A stretch of DNA of 64,000 bases, taken from positions 145,223 to 209,222 of the forward strand of contig VWZL01000354.1 in the NCBI GenBank assembly GCA_013396915.1, read 5' to 3'. How positions within the stretch are numbered: position 1 is the stretch's first letter; each line of letters begins with the position of its first letter. This stretch comes from Stercorarius parasiticus. Lineage: Eukaryota > Chordata > Aves > Charadriiformes > Stercorariidae. Position numbers and translations under genes: made by a program. Below are positions 51,513-63,000 of this stretch, piece after piece. The notes below the pieces were generated by a model. That model did no database searches and was not told where the DNA came from. It saw only the letters and a program-made list of their open reading frames with translations.

Positions 51513-51920
51513 GTCTGCCTGGGCTGGGTGCCGGCTGTCGGAAGCGTTGGGTGATGGGAAGAGCGGCTTTGGCAGGACTCGCAGCCGCCTCCTATTTATC
51601 CTTGGCCAGGCGAGAGCGAGTGCAAAACTCCCGCCCCCCGCAGCCTGCGCACGGCTCGGCCCGGCATCTGCCCCGGGCGCTGCTGATTCACTCCCTGGGC
51701 GGCCGGGCAGGACCAGGGGCTCCCACGTCCCGCCTTGTCCCTCTCCCCGGGGTGCCAGGGGCAGCAGGAAGGGCTATCTGTGTGACCACCGCTCTCTGCT
51801 GAGATGTTGGGGGCGGGGTGTGTGTGCAGAGAGCGGCCAGCTCTCATGACATGGATGGCACCTGCCTCAGGAGAGCTGCCCTGCTCCCAGGGGCTGGGGG
51901 CTGAGGGGGTGCACACAGGG
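51513..51920 (-). promoter_or_regulatory. MT4 promoter: TATA-like box and cluster of MRE cores
   Basis: On the minus strand GGATAAATAG (51591-51600) is a TATA-type box about 80 bp before the ATG. Matches to the metal response core TGCRCNC, in either orientation, occur at 51618-51624, 51646-51652, 51822-51828 and 51910-51916. The two nearest lie just upstream of the TATA box, the position used by metal-induced metallothionein genes. The core is short, so distal matches may be chance. Confidence 0.65.
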
Positions 51921-54900
51921 AGGCCCCCACAGCCCAACCCTTTGCCCAAATCAATGTGCCAAGTCCCCATATGTCTCAGTGGGGTGGTGTTGATCCCGGG
52001 ATTGCCACCACAGCCCCTTCCTCCCAGAGCCGGCACAGTGGGGTGATGGGGAGCTGGCACAGTGGGGTGACAGGGATGCGGTCCCTGCCCCAGACCCCAT
52101 CCCATGGCTCCGACACCCTCCCCGCGAGCAGGACCAGCAACAAGCTGGACTGGCCCGGCCGGAGCCTGCCTTGCCCTCCCAGCGCCCCGGGATGGTGGCA
52201 CCCACGTCCCCTTGGCGCCGCGCATGGCACCTCGGGGTGCCTCGTCTCCTTCCCGGCTGCGGTGGCTCCGTCCCACTCGTCTGAATTAATTTCCGCACGC
52301 CATTAGCCAGGCGCGCAGGGGAGGAGGGTGGCGGGCGAGCTGCCACCACCCTGGTCAACTCCTCCGGCGGGTTTTACCCACCCACTCCAAAGAGCAGCAA
52401 GGGTTTGGGGTGGAAGGTACAAAAAAAAAAAAAAAANAAAAAAGGATGCTTTCTGAGATTTTGGGTGCGGGGAGGGACTTGCCCCATGGCCAGGAGGCAC
52501 TGCCAGCTGTGGAGCATCCTTCTTCCTCACCCCCCATGTCGGTGGTACCCCCCTCCCAGCTGCCCCGCGCTCCGAAACTCCTTCGCTTCGGGGTTTTCTC
52601 CAGTCTGGGTATTTGCCTGCGGCGCCTGGCTAAGGCGGTTCGTTGAAGGCAATGCTAATCCAGCCGAAAGAGCGGGCCAGGGAGTATTTTTACCACCCAT
52701 CTGTCTGGGCATGTTGGGAGCTTGTCGGGTGACCTGGCGGGGAGCGGTGCCAGCACCCCGACTCGGCGTCTCCTCTAGCCCAGCCAGGCCATGGTGGGAA
52801 ATGGGGATGTAAAAGCCAGAGGAAGGCAGAGGCGATGGGCCCCTTCATTGGCCCTGGCAGCGGCTCGTCGGTGCCCCGTTGTGCCAGCCCTGCGGCTGTG
52901 TGAGTGTCACACTGCAGCTGATGCACCGGGGCGTGATGGCAGGGGACGGTGCCAGGGACCAGGTGCGTGCCAAGGGTGTCACTGGCTCCCGCGGGAGCAG
53001 GGAAATGCAAACGTGCCAGGGAACACACGTGCAAGTGGCAGCCCGCCAGCCCCGTGTGCTGGGGGTGTCAGGACAGAGTGGGGGACATCTCCTCGGGGTC
53101 CTGCACATCCTCTGCTCCTGAAACAACCAGCCAAGCACTCCCACGGTGCAGGAATATGCCCAGGGAAATGCTTCCAGCTGTGTCGTGATAGACGCATGGG
53201 GAACAGCAGTGCCACCGTGGCACCTGCTGTGTCCTCCCGCACTACCCTTGGCCACCCAGAGGAAGCCATGGTGTTGGCAGATTGTCCCTCTCCCTGGCTG
53301 GTGGTGGCCCAGGGATGCGGGGACAAAGTGTCCCTCTCCTCCAGCCTGGGGGGAGGAAGGAGAAGCCCGTGCTGGTGGAACAGAACACTGTGAGCTGCCC
53401 TGTGCAATCCCTGCCACGCCAGGACGGGGCAGAGGAAAAGCTCTCCAGCACCCATTCTTCGCTCAGAACCCAGCCCTTTTGCCCTTCTTTCCTTCCCTTC
53501 TTGGCATGAAGGAAAAAAGCATCTTCTGGGTGATGCAGGACTTGGGGTCAGGGCTCTGGGAGGTCTTGTGTTGATCCTGATTCATTCTGTAGTTAATTTG
53601 GGATAGGAGTGGGTTGTGAGTCGGACACATGTCAGCAGCTTGTAACTGGGGTGATGAGCTGCAGAGCTGGGACCCCGGGGTACCTTCCTGCTGCTTAAAT
53701 ATTGCCCATTACAAAGCCCTGTGAGCCCCAGTTTGCCTTCTGGCCCCTGCCCTCGTTTGCTGGGAGAGCCTGGGGGTTCCCCATCACTTAAATAAGCCTG
53801 AGCAAAATGGGCAGAATCCCTGTGTGGCAACTATTCACCAGCCCAGAGCTGTACCCCTCAGCGGCCATGTCCCCTGCATGGGATTCCCGGCTCTGTCCCC
53901 AGGCACATCCGTGGCAGTCGCCCCAAGATTGCTGGGCAAATGAATGTGGATGAGTCAGCGGGATGCTGCACAGCTGCGGGCAGAGCTGGAGGGGACGCTC
54001 GCCGGTGGGATGGAGATGGCTGAGCTGGGGTGATGGCTCTCCAGGGCCTGGTGGGGATGGGATGCCCTGGGAAGGAGTGATGGAGGCTGACAACCCTCAG
54101 GAAGACATGGTGGAGGCGCCGTCCCTGCGACACCCCAGGGTGCCTCGAGCTGATTGACGAAAGCCACGGGCTGGTGCAGGCGGCCGGCTGTGACTCAGGG
54201 CTGGTGCCAGGCAGGAGAGGAGGAACAGGCAGCAGCCAGCTCCCGAGGAGGTGACTGATCCCGAGTCTGCCCTGACTCCCTGCTGAAGGACGCACAGCTA
54301 CAGTCACCCACAGTCATGCCACGGCACGTGAGGGACCCGCTCCTGCCTCCGGTTGCCTGCGATTTCCTGCAGCCATGTCACCTTCGGGGGGACCCCGCAG
54401 ACATCTAAGGGTCCCCCTCTCCCCTCTCTGAGGGCATGTGTCTCCCCAAAACACTCACTCCAGGCTCATTGTCCCCTCCCAAGCGGTGCTGGGTTCGGTG
54501 AGCCAGCAAAGCACCACGGCTTAAACGGGTACAGCCCATGGGCAGGGATGCCAGGGCGCTGCGAGACCCCTGCGGGCACAGGATGGAGACCCCAGGGGAC
54601 AGTCCCTGCCCCTCACCGTGTCCTGCTGCTTGCCGGGCAGGGAGATGCTGCCCCATGGCACCCAGCTGTGTCGGGCACCCCGGAGTGCCCCTGAGGCTGC
54701 GGTGGCAGCGAGGGGAGCTCAGCTCTGCCTGTTTGTGCCGGGCCCCGGGCAGGAGACACAGGAAGGAATCATAACCCACCTGGGACTGGCCTTTCAAACC
54801 AAAATAGAAAAAATAAGAGGGATTATGCACCCCTCCTGGCACACAGCAAACATGCAGCGCTCTCCAAATGCTGAGATCCCGCAGGAAGCTGCGGGAGCGA

Positions 54901-56640
54901 TCGTTGCTTAGAAAGCAGGCTTGGCTTTTACTTGACGAGTATCTCAGGTTATTATTTGCTGATGACAAACAAGTGTTTAAGCCAGGGGAAATAGGTGCTG
55001 ACGTCGTTTTGTTTTGCCAGCGCTTGCCAGCCCTTTGGCAGCGGAGGAAGAGGATGAATCACCCCTGGCCTGCCCCGGGAAGCCGTTCCCAACCGCTCCC
55101 CTTGTGCCTTGGAAACCATTTGGGAGCGAAACCGGATCGGTGGGGTGACCTCACGCTGTGGAGGCTCCTTTNAAGGGCTCGTTCTGGTCCCAGCGGCAGA
55201 CGTGAGCTCAGCCCATCCTCTGCTTTCCCTCCTGGCTCCTTCCCTGGGAGCTGCCCGCTTCCCTGCCAGCCCCCTGCCCGCTCCCCCACTGCAGCCTTGG
55301 GAAAATACATCCCAGCTAGGGCTTCTCTGGATGCTCAGCTATCAGCAAAGACACGGCGCGTCTCCATTGACCCCTCGGTCCACGATCGCATCCGTGGCAA
55401 TAGAAACACACCTTCTGCAAGGGCTGTGCTGGCAGCAGGGAAGGGGACGAGCCGGTTTTCGTTAAGCAGGAGTTGCAGCGCCTGCAACACTGCGACGCTT
55501 TCGCAACCCTGCAGCGGGCTTTGATGTGGGCTCTTTGGGAGCCGCCGTGCATCCCAGCTGGCTCCCAAAGCCCGGATTCGGAGCCCGGCTCTGCCGCCGG
55601 CCCCTCCTGTGGCCGCGGGCAAGGGCTTGAAATTTATTCCGGATTTCTTATCTGGAAACGACCTATCAATATCACCTTCTCCTTGAAAATAAACAGCACG
55701 GAGAGGGTGGTGGTTTGCTAATTATTTATTTGTAGGGGGAAGGGAAAGGAAGAAATGCTGAATCGATGCCGTGTGGGTCCAGGAGGGTAAACCCAACCCT
55801 GCAAACTCCCCACCAATTTTGGGGTGCGCATCCCGAGGACCCCGGCACAAAGGGGGAGCTGCCGCCCGGCGGTACGGGGGTTTTGGGGCCGGGCGATCTG
55901 TGTTGGGGCACGTCTGGAAGATGAAAGGGCCGATTCCTTCTTTTGATCATGAAACTCTCATAAATGTTAATGGGAATTACTTCGAGGTCTAACGAGGGCA
56001 GAATTGCAGCCCCCAAGGGGAGGAAGGGGGTGAGGACGGACCAAGCTTTGGCTGGGAAATAAAAGGGCTCGAATTTACCTCATCCCCCACCTGCGAGAGC
56101 AGAGAACCGGCGAGTCGGGGACTGCCCCGCATCCCTGGGAAAGGGGGTCCCCAGGTGTCCCCTACCCCTCCCAGCTGCACAGATAGGCTTTCAGCATCAC
56201 CTCAACCCTGGGCATGGTTTTAACTCACAAACCTAATGCTTTCCCAGTGTACAATTAGGATTTTCTTCTTTTCCTTTGTCATTTTTTTTTCCCCCCTCCC
56301 TGCGTCTTCCCTACCCTTTTGCGTCTTTCAGGTTCCCACAGACTTCAAACTCACCTGCTCCAGCTACTCACCGCCTCCCCCCTGGCTGAAACGTGACCTG
56401 AAGTTTCCAAGTATCGTTACCTTGGGCATATTTAATTATTTCATTCCCCTTCAGTTGCTAATTAGAAGCCGGGAGTAGAGGGGGTGAGTAATCCCCTGGG
56501 ACTTCGGGTAGACACTTGCCTGAGCTTGCAAATAAAACGCCAACCCCCTCGGTATAAAGGCGTGAAATAAAAGGAGGTGATGTTTTCCTTGATATCTCCT
56601 GAGATCCAGAAGTCGTGGTTGTCTGTCCCAGGAATGATTC
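51921..56640. other. Gene-poor intergenic region between MT4 and BBS2
   Basis: GC-rich sequence with many overlapping open frames but no recognised protein, RNA gene or transposon. Single unresolved bases occur at 52437 (inside a poly-A run) and 55172. A TTAATTT / AATTAATTTCC stretch near 52285 is the only AT-rich island. Confidence 0.45.
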
Positions 56641-56645
56641 ACGCA

Positions 56646-56736
56646 GCCGCTGTGCCGGATCCTGCCTCCCCCGAGAGCAGGTACTGGGGGAGCAGCTACT
56701 GCTGCTCTTGGGGGAGGCAGGATCCGGCACAGCGGC
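56646..56736. repeat. Inverted repeat, 35-bp arms, 21-bp loop
   Basis: Left arm 56646-56680 starts GCCGCTGTGCCGGATCCTGC. Right arm 56702-56736 ends GCAGGATCCGGCACAGCGGC. Thirty-four of 35 positions pair, and the one exception can form a G-U pair in RNA. The loop also contains a smaller GAGCAG/CTGCTC pair. Confidence 0.95.
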
Positions 56737-57184
56737 TCTTCCCATCCCCATCTGAAGGCATCTCCCATTCCGTCTGTGCATGGGATGTGGGGAGAAACGC
56801 TGCTCCGACTTGGGTGGCAAACCCGGAATGGGCTTTCATTTTTAAGATGTATTTAGGCGTGCGGATGCTCTTGCGCATCCCTCCCTGCTCCCTCCAGTCA
56901 TTTTTTCCCCTCCTCCAGGGCCAGGGATGGTTATTTTTGCCGATGCTTTCCTAAGCTCAGTATCTAAGCGCTCCTCAGGGTTTAGTGTCTCACCCGGGGA
57001 GATGGAGCGGGTGGATGCCCTGCCAGGTGGATAAGGGCAGGGTGAATTTTCGGTTAGATTTGAAGCCTTTGCCAAGAAACAGCTCCTGGGCGGGTGACGA
57101 TCCTCGTACCTGTTGTGCTGTCACTGCCAGCTGCTCCGTCCAACCTGCCCAGAAAGCCTGCAACTGGGGCCAAGCCTCTTTTGA

Positions 57185-57670
57185 CTATATAATAATATAA
57201 CATAAATAACATAACATAATATAATATATATTATATATATATATTATAGTATGGTATAGTATAGCATAGCATAGCATAGCATAGCACAGCATAGCATAGT
57301 GTAGCATAGTATATATATAAAATATTATAGTAAATTATGTTCACAGAACCATAGAATATGTCAAGTTGGAAGGTACCCATAAGGATCATCGAGTCCAACT
57401 CCAATACGTTACGCTATATTATGTTATGTTATATTCTTATAGTATAGTATAGTAGAGCATAGCACAGCACAGCATTGTATATACATAAAATATTATAGTA
57501 AATTTTGTTCGTAGAATCATAGAATATCTCAAGTTGGAAGGTACCCATAGGGATCATTGAGTCCAACTCCAATATGTCATGTTATGTCATATTAGGTCGT
57601 ATTATGTTATATTATGTTATGTTATGGTATATTATATTATGATATGATTGAGATAGATATATATATATAT
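57185..57670. repeat. AT-rich satellite (TATAG/CATAG pentamers) with two CR1 tails
   Basis: Runs of TATAG, CATAG and CACAG pentamers at about 57235-57320 and 57436-57482 and TATTATGTTA-type repeats elsewhere. Each pentamer run is followed by AATATTATAGTAAATT and then a CR1 3' fragment in minus orientation (57341-57403 and 57511-57570, words CAAGTTGGAAGGTACCCATA and CATCGAGTCCAACTCC). So one unit of about 165 bp is duplicated in tandem. Confidence 0.85.
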
Positions 57671-59290
57671 TTATATCCCCCCAGGAGCTAGAAAGGAGCA
57701 AAGACTGGTGCCAGGGCATGGCCTTGCCGAGCCTGGGCAGAGCAGCTCCGGGGTGGCACAGGAGGGAGGACGGGGATGAGCCCTTGCTGGACATGGAGAG
57801 CCCTGCTCCAGCGGCACGGCTGAGTCACCCCTTGGGTAGAGCCACAGCGCACAGCAGCCTCGGCCACGCAGCAGCCGTACCCAGGGCTCAGCGAGGATTA
57901 TATGGGATTTTCCCCCTCCGTAGAAGTGGGGAAAAGGAAAAGGACCCCCATCCCGAGCACAGCTGGATGGCTGCGACACGAGCGGGGCGGTCGCCGAACT
58001 CAGGGCTAGATGCCGTACATACGATCTGTACGTATGGTACAGATGACAGGCCTTTCAAACAATGGGAAATGGGGACTAGAAGCCATGGTTTCAATTTTGA
58101 GAGTTCCAGAGCCGGCAAATTCAATGTGGCGGCTGTAACAGGCAGCGTAATTTAACCGTGTTGCAGACACACCAAACCCAATACTGTAATTAGAGATGCA
58201 AAATAATATTTACAGCCCAGATCATACATATTTAGCAAGAAGTTGGAATTTTCATCCATTTATGATTTTACCAGCCTACGTAGGGCTCTGAGCATAGTTT
58301 TTTCCCCCTTTTTGCTGTGTGGGGTTTGGAGTGCATGGCTTGGCGCTGCTGGGAGGGGAGCTGGGGATTTTCCTGGGGAGGGCAGCGAGATTTGCTGGGC
58401 TGGAGCAACACCCCGTTGCCCCTCTGAGCTCATGCTGGTGCTTTGCCTTTGTGCTTTGGTGTCTAAACCAGCACCCAGGAGGGGGGACCCGCTGCAAGGC
58501 TGGCAGCAGGACCAAAACAGATTCACAAAGGGGAAAAAAAAACCCTCTTTAATATGCTGTATGTGATTGCAGCCTCGTTATCCGCAAGTATAATGGCACA
58601 TTGATAGAGCTGCCAGCAAAACTTGGTAAAAACAATTAAAAAAAAAGAAGAGAAAAAGACGGTTGTCACATTCGGAGTCGCGTGATCTCGGCTTGAGCAC
58701 TGCCTTTGAGAGCCCTCCTTGGCATGCAGGGCAGGGACGCCGCTGCCAGCCAGGGCTGGGCCGATCCACAAATAAATGCCAACTGGGACGTGCCTGCCGG
58801 CTTTCCTAGAAGTAAATGAATCCTTGCCTCAAGCTGGCGGCCTCTGCAGGGAAGGGCTGTTGTCCCAGCGCATCCTTTTCTCTTGCTGGCATGGGGGTGA
58901 TAAGGTGCCCGTGAGTGGCAGGTGCTGGATTCGGGTGCTGGTCGGAGATCTCAGCGTACCTATGGCACCCAGGAAGGTTACTGCATTAAAAATATTTCTT
59001 AAACCCAAAAGAACGTAAGGATTTTTAAAGTCAGGACCTGGAGCCAGGGTTTCCCTCCCCAGGCTGCGGACGGGTAGGTTGCTGCGGGGAGAGGGGACTC
59101 TGGAGACCCCTAACGGTCTGGGTACCGAAATCCAGGATGGGGACCGGCATCGGTGTTTCTGCAGCGGCTCAGCTGGGGGTTGCCCTCTGCCCCCTCCCCG
59201 TTTCCAACCCCTGCCTGGCACCCCAAGGGCAGGATTCTGTACAAAGCCCATCAAAAAGCAGCACCAATGCTTTGAGATTGCTCTGTCCCA
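57671..59290. other. Intergenic region upstream of BBS2
   Basis: Unique sequence of mixed composition. No gene, RNA or named repeat recognised. A near palindrome CGTACATACGATCTGTACGTATG occurs around 58013-58036. Confidence 0.4.
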
Positions 59291-59507
59291 GGCAGCAGCT
59301 GTCCTCCCAGTACCTTCAGTTGCCCCCTCAGTACCTCCAGTTGCCCTCCCAGCTCCCCTGACCTCTGCAAATGCCCCCCCTCAGCTCCCCCAGTTCTCCA
59401 CTCCAGTTGCCCCCCAGTTCCCCTGACTGTTGCAACTGTCCCCCCCAGTTAAACACCCTATCTGCCTCCCAGCTCCCCCCCAGCAGCTCCAGTTCCCCCC
59501 CAGTTTC
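59290..59507. repeat. C-rich tandem repeat running into the gap
   Basis: CCCAGTACCTCCAGTTGCC, CCCAGCTCCCCTGA and CCCCCCAGTTCCCC are degenerate copies of a CCCAGYTNCC-type unit. The array probably continues into the unsequenced gap that starts at 59508. Confidence 0.75.
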
Positions 59508-59919
59508 NNNNNNNNNNNNNNNNNNNNNNNNNNNNNNNNNNNNNNNNNNNNNNNNNNNNNNNNNNNNNNNNNNNNNNNNNNNNNNNNNNNNNNNNNNNNN
59601 NNNNNNNNNNNNNNNNNNNNNNNNNNNNNNNNNNNNNNNNNNNNNNNNNNNNNNNNNNNNNNNNNNNNNNNNNNNNNNNNNNNNNNNNNNNNNNNNNNNN
59701 NNNNNNNNNNNNNNNNNNNNNNNNNNNNNNNNNNNNNNNNNNNNNNNNNNNNNNNNNNNNNNNNNNNNNNNNNNNNNNNNNNNNNNNNNNNNNNNNNNNN
59801 NNNNNNNNNNNNNNNNNNNNNNNNNNNNNNNNNNNNNNNNNNNNNNNNNNNNNNNNNNNNNNNNNNNNNNNNNNNNNNNNNNNNNNNNNNNNNNNNNNNN
59901 NNNNNNNNNNNNNNNNNNN
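59508..59919. other. Assembly gap (412 Ns)
   Basis: Run of N between a C-rich tandem repeat and the BBS2 CpG island. The distal BBS2 promoter is therefore missing. Confidence 1.
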
Positions 59920-60055
59920 GTAGCCCCGCCCCTCTCCCGTCCCGCCCCTCCCCGTGACGCAGCGGCGTCGCGCACGAGCGGGAGGTGCCAGGTCGCGGCG
60001 GAGCCCGCGTCTAGCGGCCGGGCCCAGGGCCCGGTCCGGTTTGTCTGCCGTCGTC
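59920..60055 (+). promoter_or_regulatory. BBS2: BBS2 proximal promoter and 5'UTR
   Basis: Very GC- and CpG-rich sequence directly upstream of the start codon. It contains two CCCCGCCCC/CCCGCCCC Sp1-type boxes (59925-59950) and a CGTGACGCAG CRE-like site (about 59952). No TATA box. I looked for an RFX X-box, common in cilium genes, and saw no convincing match, but most of the promoter lies in the gap. Transcription start not determinable. Confidence 0.6.
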
Positions 60056-63000
60056 ATGCTGGTGCCCGTGTTCACGCTGAAGCTCAACCACAAGATCCTG
60101 CCCCGCATGGTGGCGCTGGGCCGGTACGACGGGACGCACCCTTGCCTGGCGGCCGCCACGCAGGCGGGCAAGGTAACGGGGCGGCGCGGCCCGCCATCCC
60201 GCCCAGCGTCCCCTCACGGGGCCGGGCCGCCGCTCCTGAGCTGAGGGGAAAAGTTCCTTCTCGGGGGCCGGGGCCTGCCTTGGTGGTGCTGCTGGGGCGC
60301 CCGGGCGGGAGCTCTCCCGCCGGCAGGCCCCGCTCCCCTCGGCTGCAGGGCCGGCCTGCGGCCCAGCGGCGTGTCGGCGGAGGTCTCAGCCTGTGTCTGG
60401 TGTTTTGGCTCCGGCAGAAAACCGTGTTAACGCCTGCCAGGTTCCCTGCCCGCCCTCGCAAAGACAGGCGAGGGAGAGAGGTCTGCTCCGCTGTCCCTAG
60501 GCTGGGAGCAATGGAGATGGCGCTGGAGCTACCTGCAGGCACGGGGGCCAGCACTCGAAGCTCTGTTTTGTGGCAACAGGGAGTTTGCAGAAATTAATAG
60601 CTGGTAACTCAGCTGAGTGGCTGAGGAAACTTTCCCATTTTCTAGCAGATAAGATTGCCCAGGGAAGCAGTGGCTGCCCCATCCCTGGAGGTGTTCAAGG
60701 CCAGGCTGGACGGGGCTTGGAGCAACCTGGTCTGGTGGGAGGTGTCCCTGCCCAGGGCAGGGGGTGGCCCTGGGTGGGCTTCAAGGTCCCTTCCAACCCA
60801 AACCATTCTATGATAGTGGGATTTTTTTCAAGCTGTGGGTTTTGTCATACTGTTCTCAGTTCCAGCAGCGAGCCTTAGTGCCGTTACTAGGTAACCTCAG
60901 TGCTGATAAAGGGAGCGGTGCTAAGGTTTCTGTAGGTGATGCAAAGACTGCCTTGCGGGAACAGAAAACATTGTGCGTGCTCTGTTTGAGTTTGAAATAC
61001 AAACAAAAGAGTGTTAAGTACAACCTAACTAATAAACAAAACATAGGTTGAAGCATAAACCCACAGAGGCATTTAGGTTGCTGTAAATACAAACATGGTT
61101 CCTCTGTGATGTTTCCCAGCATTATTATTAATTTTATTTTGGAGCCTTTAGGAACAGCATAGAACAAGGTCTTGGTTGAGAGACAGACTGTACAGCCATA
61201 AAGCAAGGGCTATTAAGTGTAATATCCTGTCATCCCCTGACTCTGCTCCAGAGAATTACAGTGACTGAATATTGGTCAGTGAGAATTAAAACTTATTTAT
61301 CACAGACCCCTTTTAAAATTACCGTGTTCAGCTACAGATGGAGGTTACAGATAGGTACCAGGTAAATTGTCCTAAACATTTGGGGTGTTTTCGTAACGCT
61401 GTTACCAGCTGGATATAATTTGTTTAGCTTATTGTTGCTCCCTTTGGTTTGCTTTTTTTTGCATCTGAAGACTTGTCATTTGCCATTTTCAGAAACAAAC
61501 AAAACAATGGTGGCAGAACTCTGCTGCTTTTTCCTGCTATTTCCCTTTTTTGGTATAGTTTAAAACTAAAGAATAGTTTTTAACTAAAGAATAACAGATA
61601 CAATATTGTCAGCAAAACCCCCAGTATTTTGTCCTCACCTTGACTGCGTGAATGCCCTTCTTCCCCATTGCAGTTATTATCCAAACAGCAGTCTGTAATA
61701 TTTGTATACAAACACATACATGCTTTGTGATAATACTTATATCTTTGTTTCTACAGGTTTTTATTCATAATCCTCATGCCCGAGGGCAGAGAACAAGCAC
61801 AAACCGAATGGTGCAAAGTAACCAAGATTCGGACGTTTCTCTTCTCAACATTAATCAAGGCATCACTTGTCTAGCTTCGGGAGTGCTGAACCCTCAGCTT
61901 GGTTATGATTGTCTTCTGGTTGGAACACAGACTAATTTATTAGCTTACGATGTATATAACAACTCGGATTTGTTTTACAGAGAGGCAAGTTAATTTAACT
62001 GTCTGCTTTTTTTAGTATCTTCTTTGTTTTCTTTTTCTTTCCATTCTAAAGATCACAGCTTTTACATTACTTCGACAATTAATTATGCTTCTGTTGTTTG
62101 CATTAGTTATATTACTGTGTTCAGAACATTTTGCCTTCAGAATAGCTAAAATATTTCAGAAGAAAGATGTGAATGTGATGTATGTGCAAGAGCAAATTTT
62201 TGCTTTGTGTCACACATCCCCTAGCAAGGCAAAATTTAAAAGAATTGATAGGCATTCAGAGCTCAGCTGAACTGATAGTGGTAATGTTGGAAGCTCTCTT
62301 TTTCATTTGTGTACTCTAATGTCTCATTGTCTGCAGTTTCTCTTTTCTTTAATGTTTCTCTGTAGGTTTCAGACGGAGCCAATGCAATAGTTCTTGGAAA
62401 GCTGGGAGACATTTCATCTCCACTTGCTATTATCGGTGGGAACTGTGCTTTGCAGGGCTTTGATTATGAAGGAAATGACCTTTTTTGGACAGTAAGGCAT
62501 AATGCTTTTGATGTTATTACAAGATTCTTTCAATGGCACTAATTCCTCTTGAATTTTTTTTTATATGATAAATATTAATTTGGTTGTTCATCTTTCTTAA
62601 TTTATCTCAGACCTCAAACTGTATTTTGGTCACGTATTTAGTGCACTCACATGTTGCTTGAACGTTGACTGTGTCAATTGTTCTGTTGCAGTTGAGATCA
62701 TAAAAATAGTTTTGCTTCTGACAGCTGTCATGCGTATTGAGGACTGTCTTTCTTGTTTTAGGTTACTGGAGACAATGTTCGTTCATTAGCACTGTGTGAC
62801 TTTGATGGTGATGGCAAAACTGAGGTTTGTAAACATTTACATGTGAATTCATCTGTTTTCATGGTCTTGTAGTGAAATTATAATAAAAAACCATGGGTTA
62901 TCAAATTCGACTGCTTTATATTACTGGTCAGAATGATCTCTGTGTGGAAGTTGTGCCTGTTTGAGGCTCCAATCTGGCAAAGACATGCACAAATGCTCAG

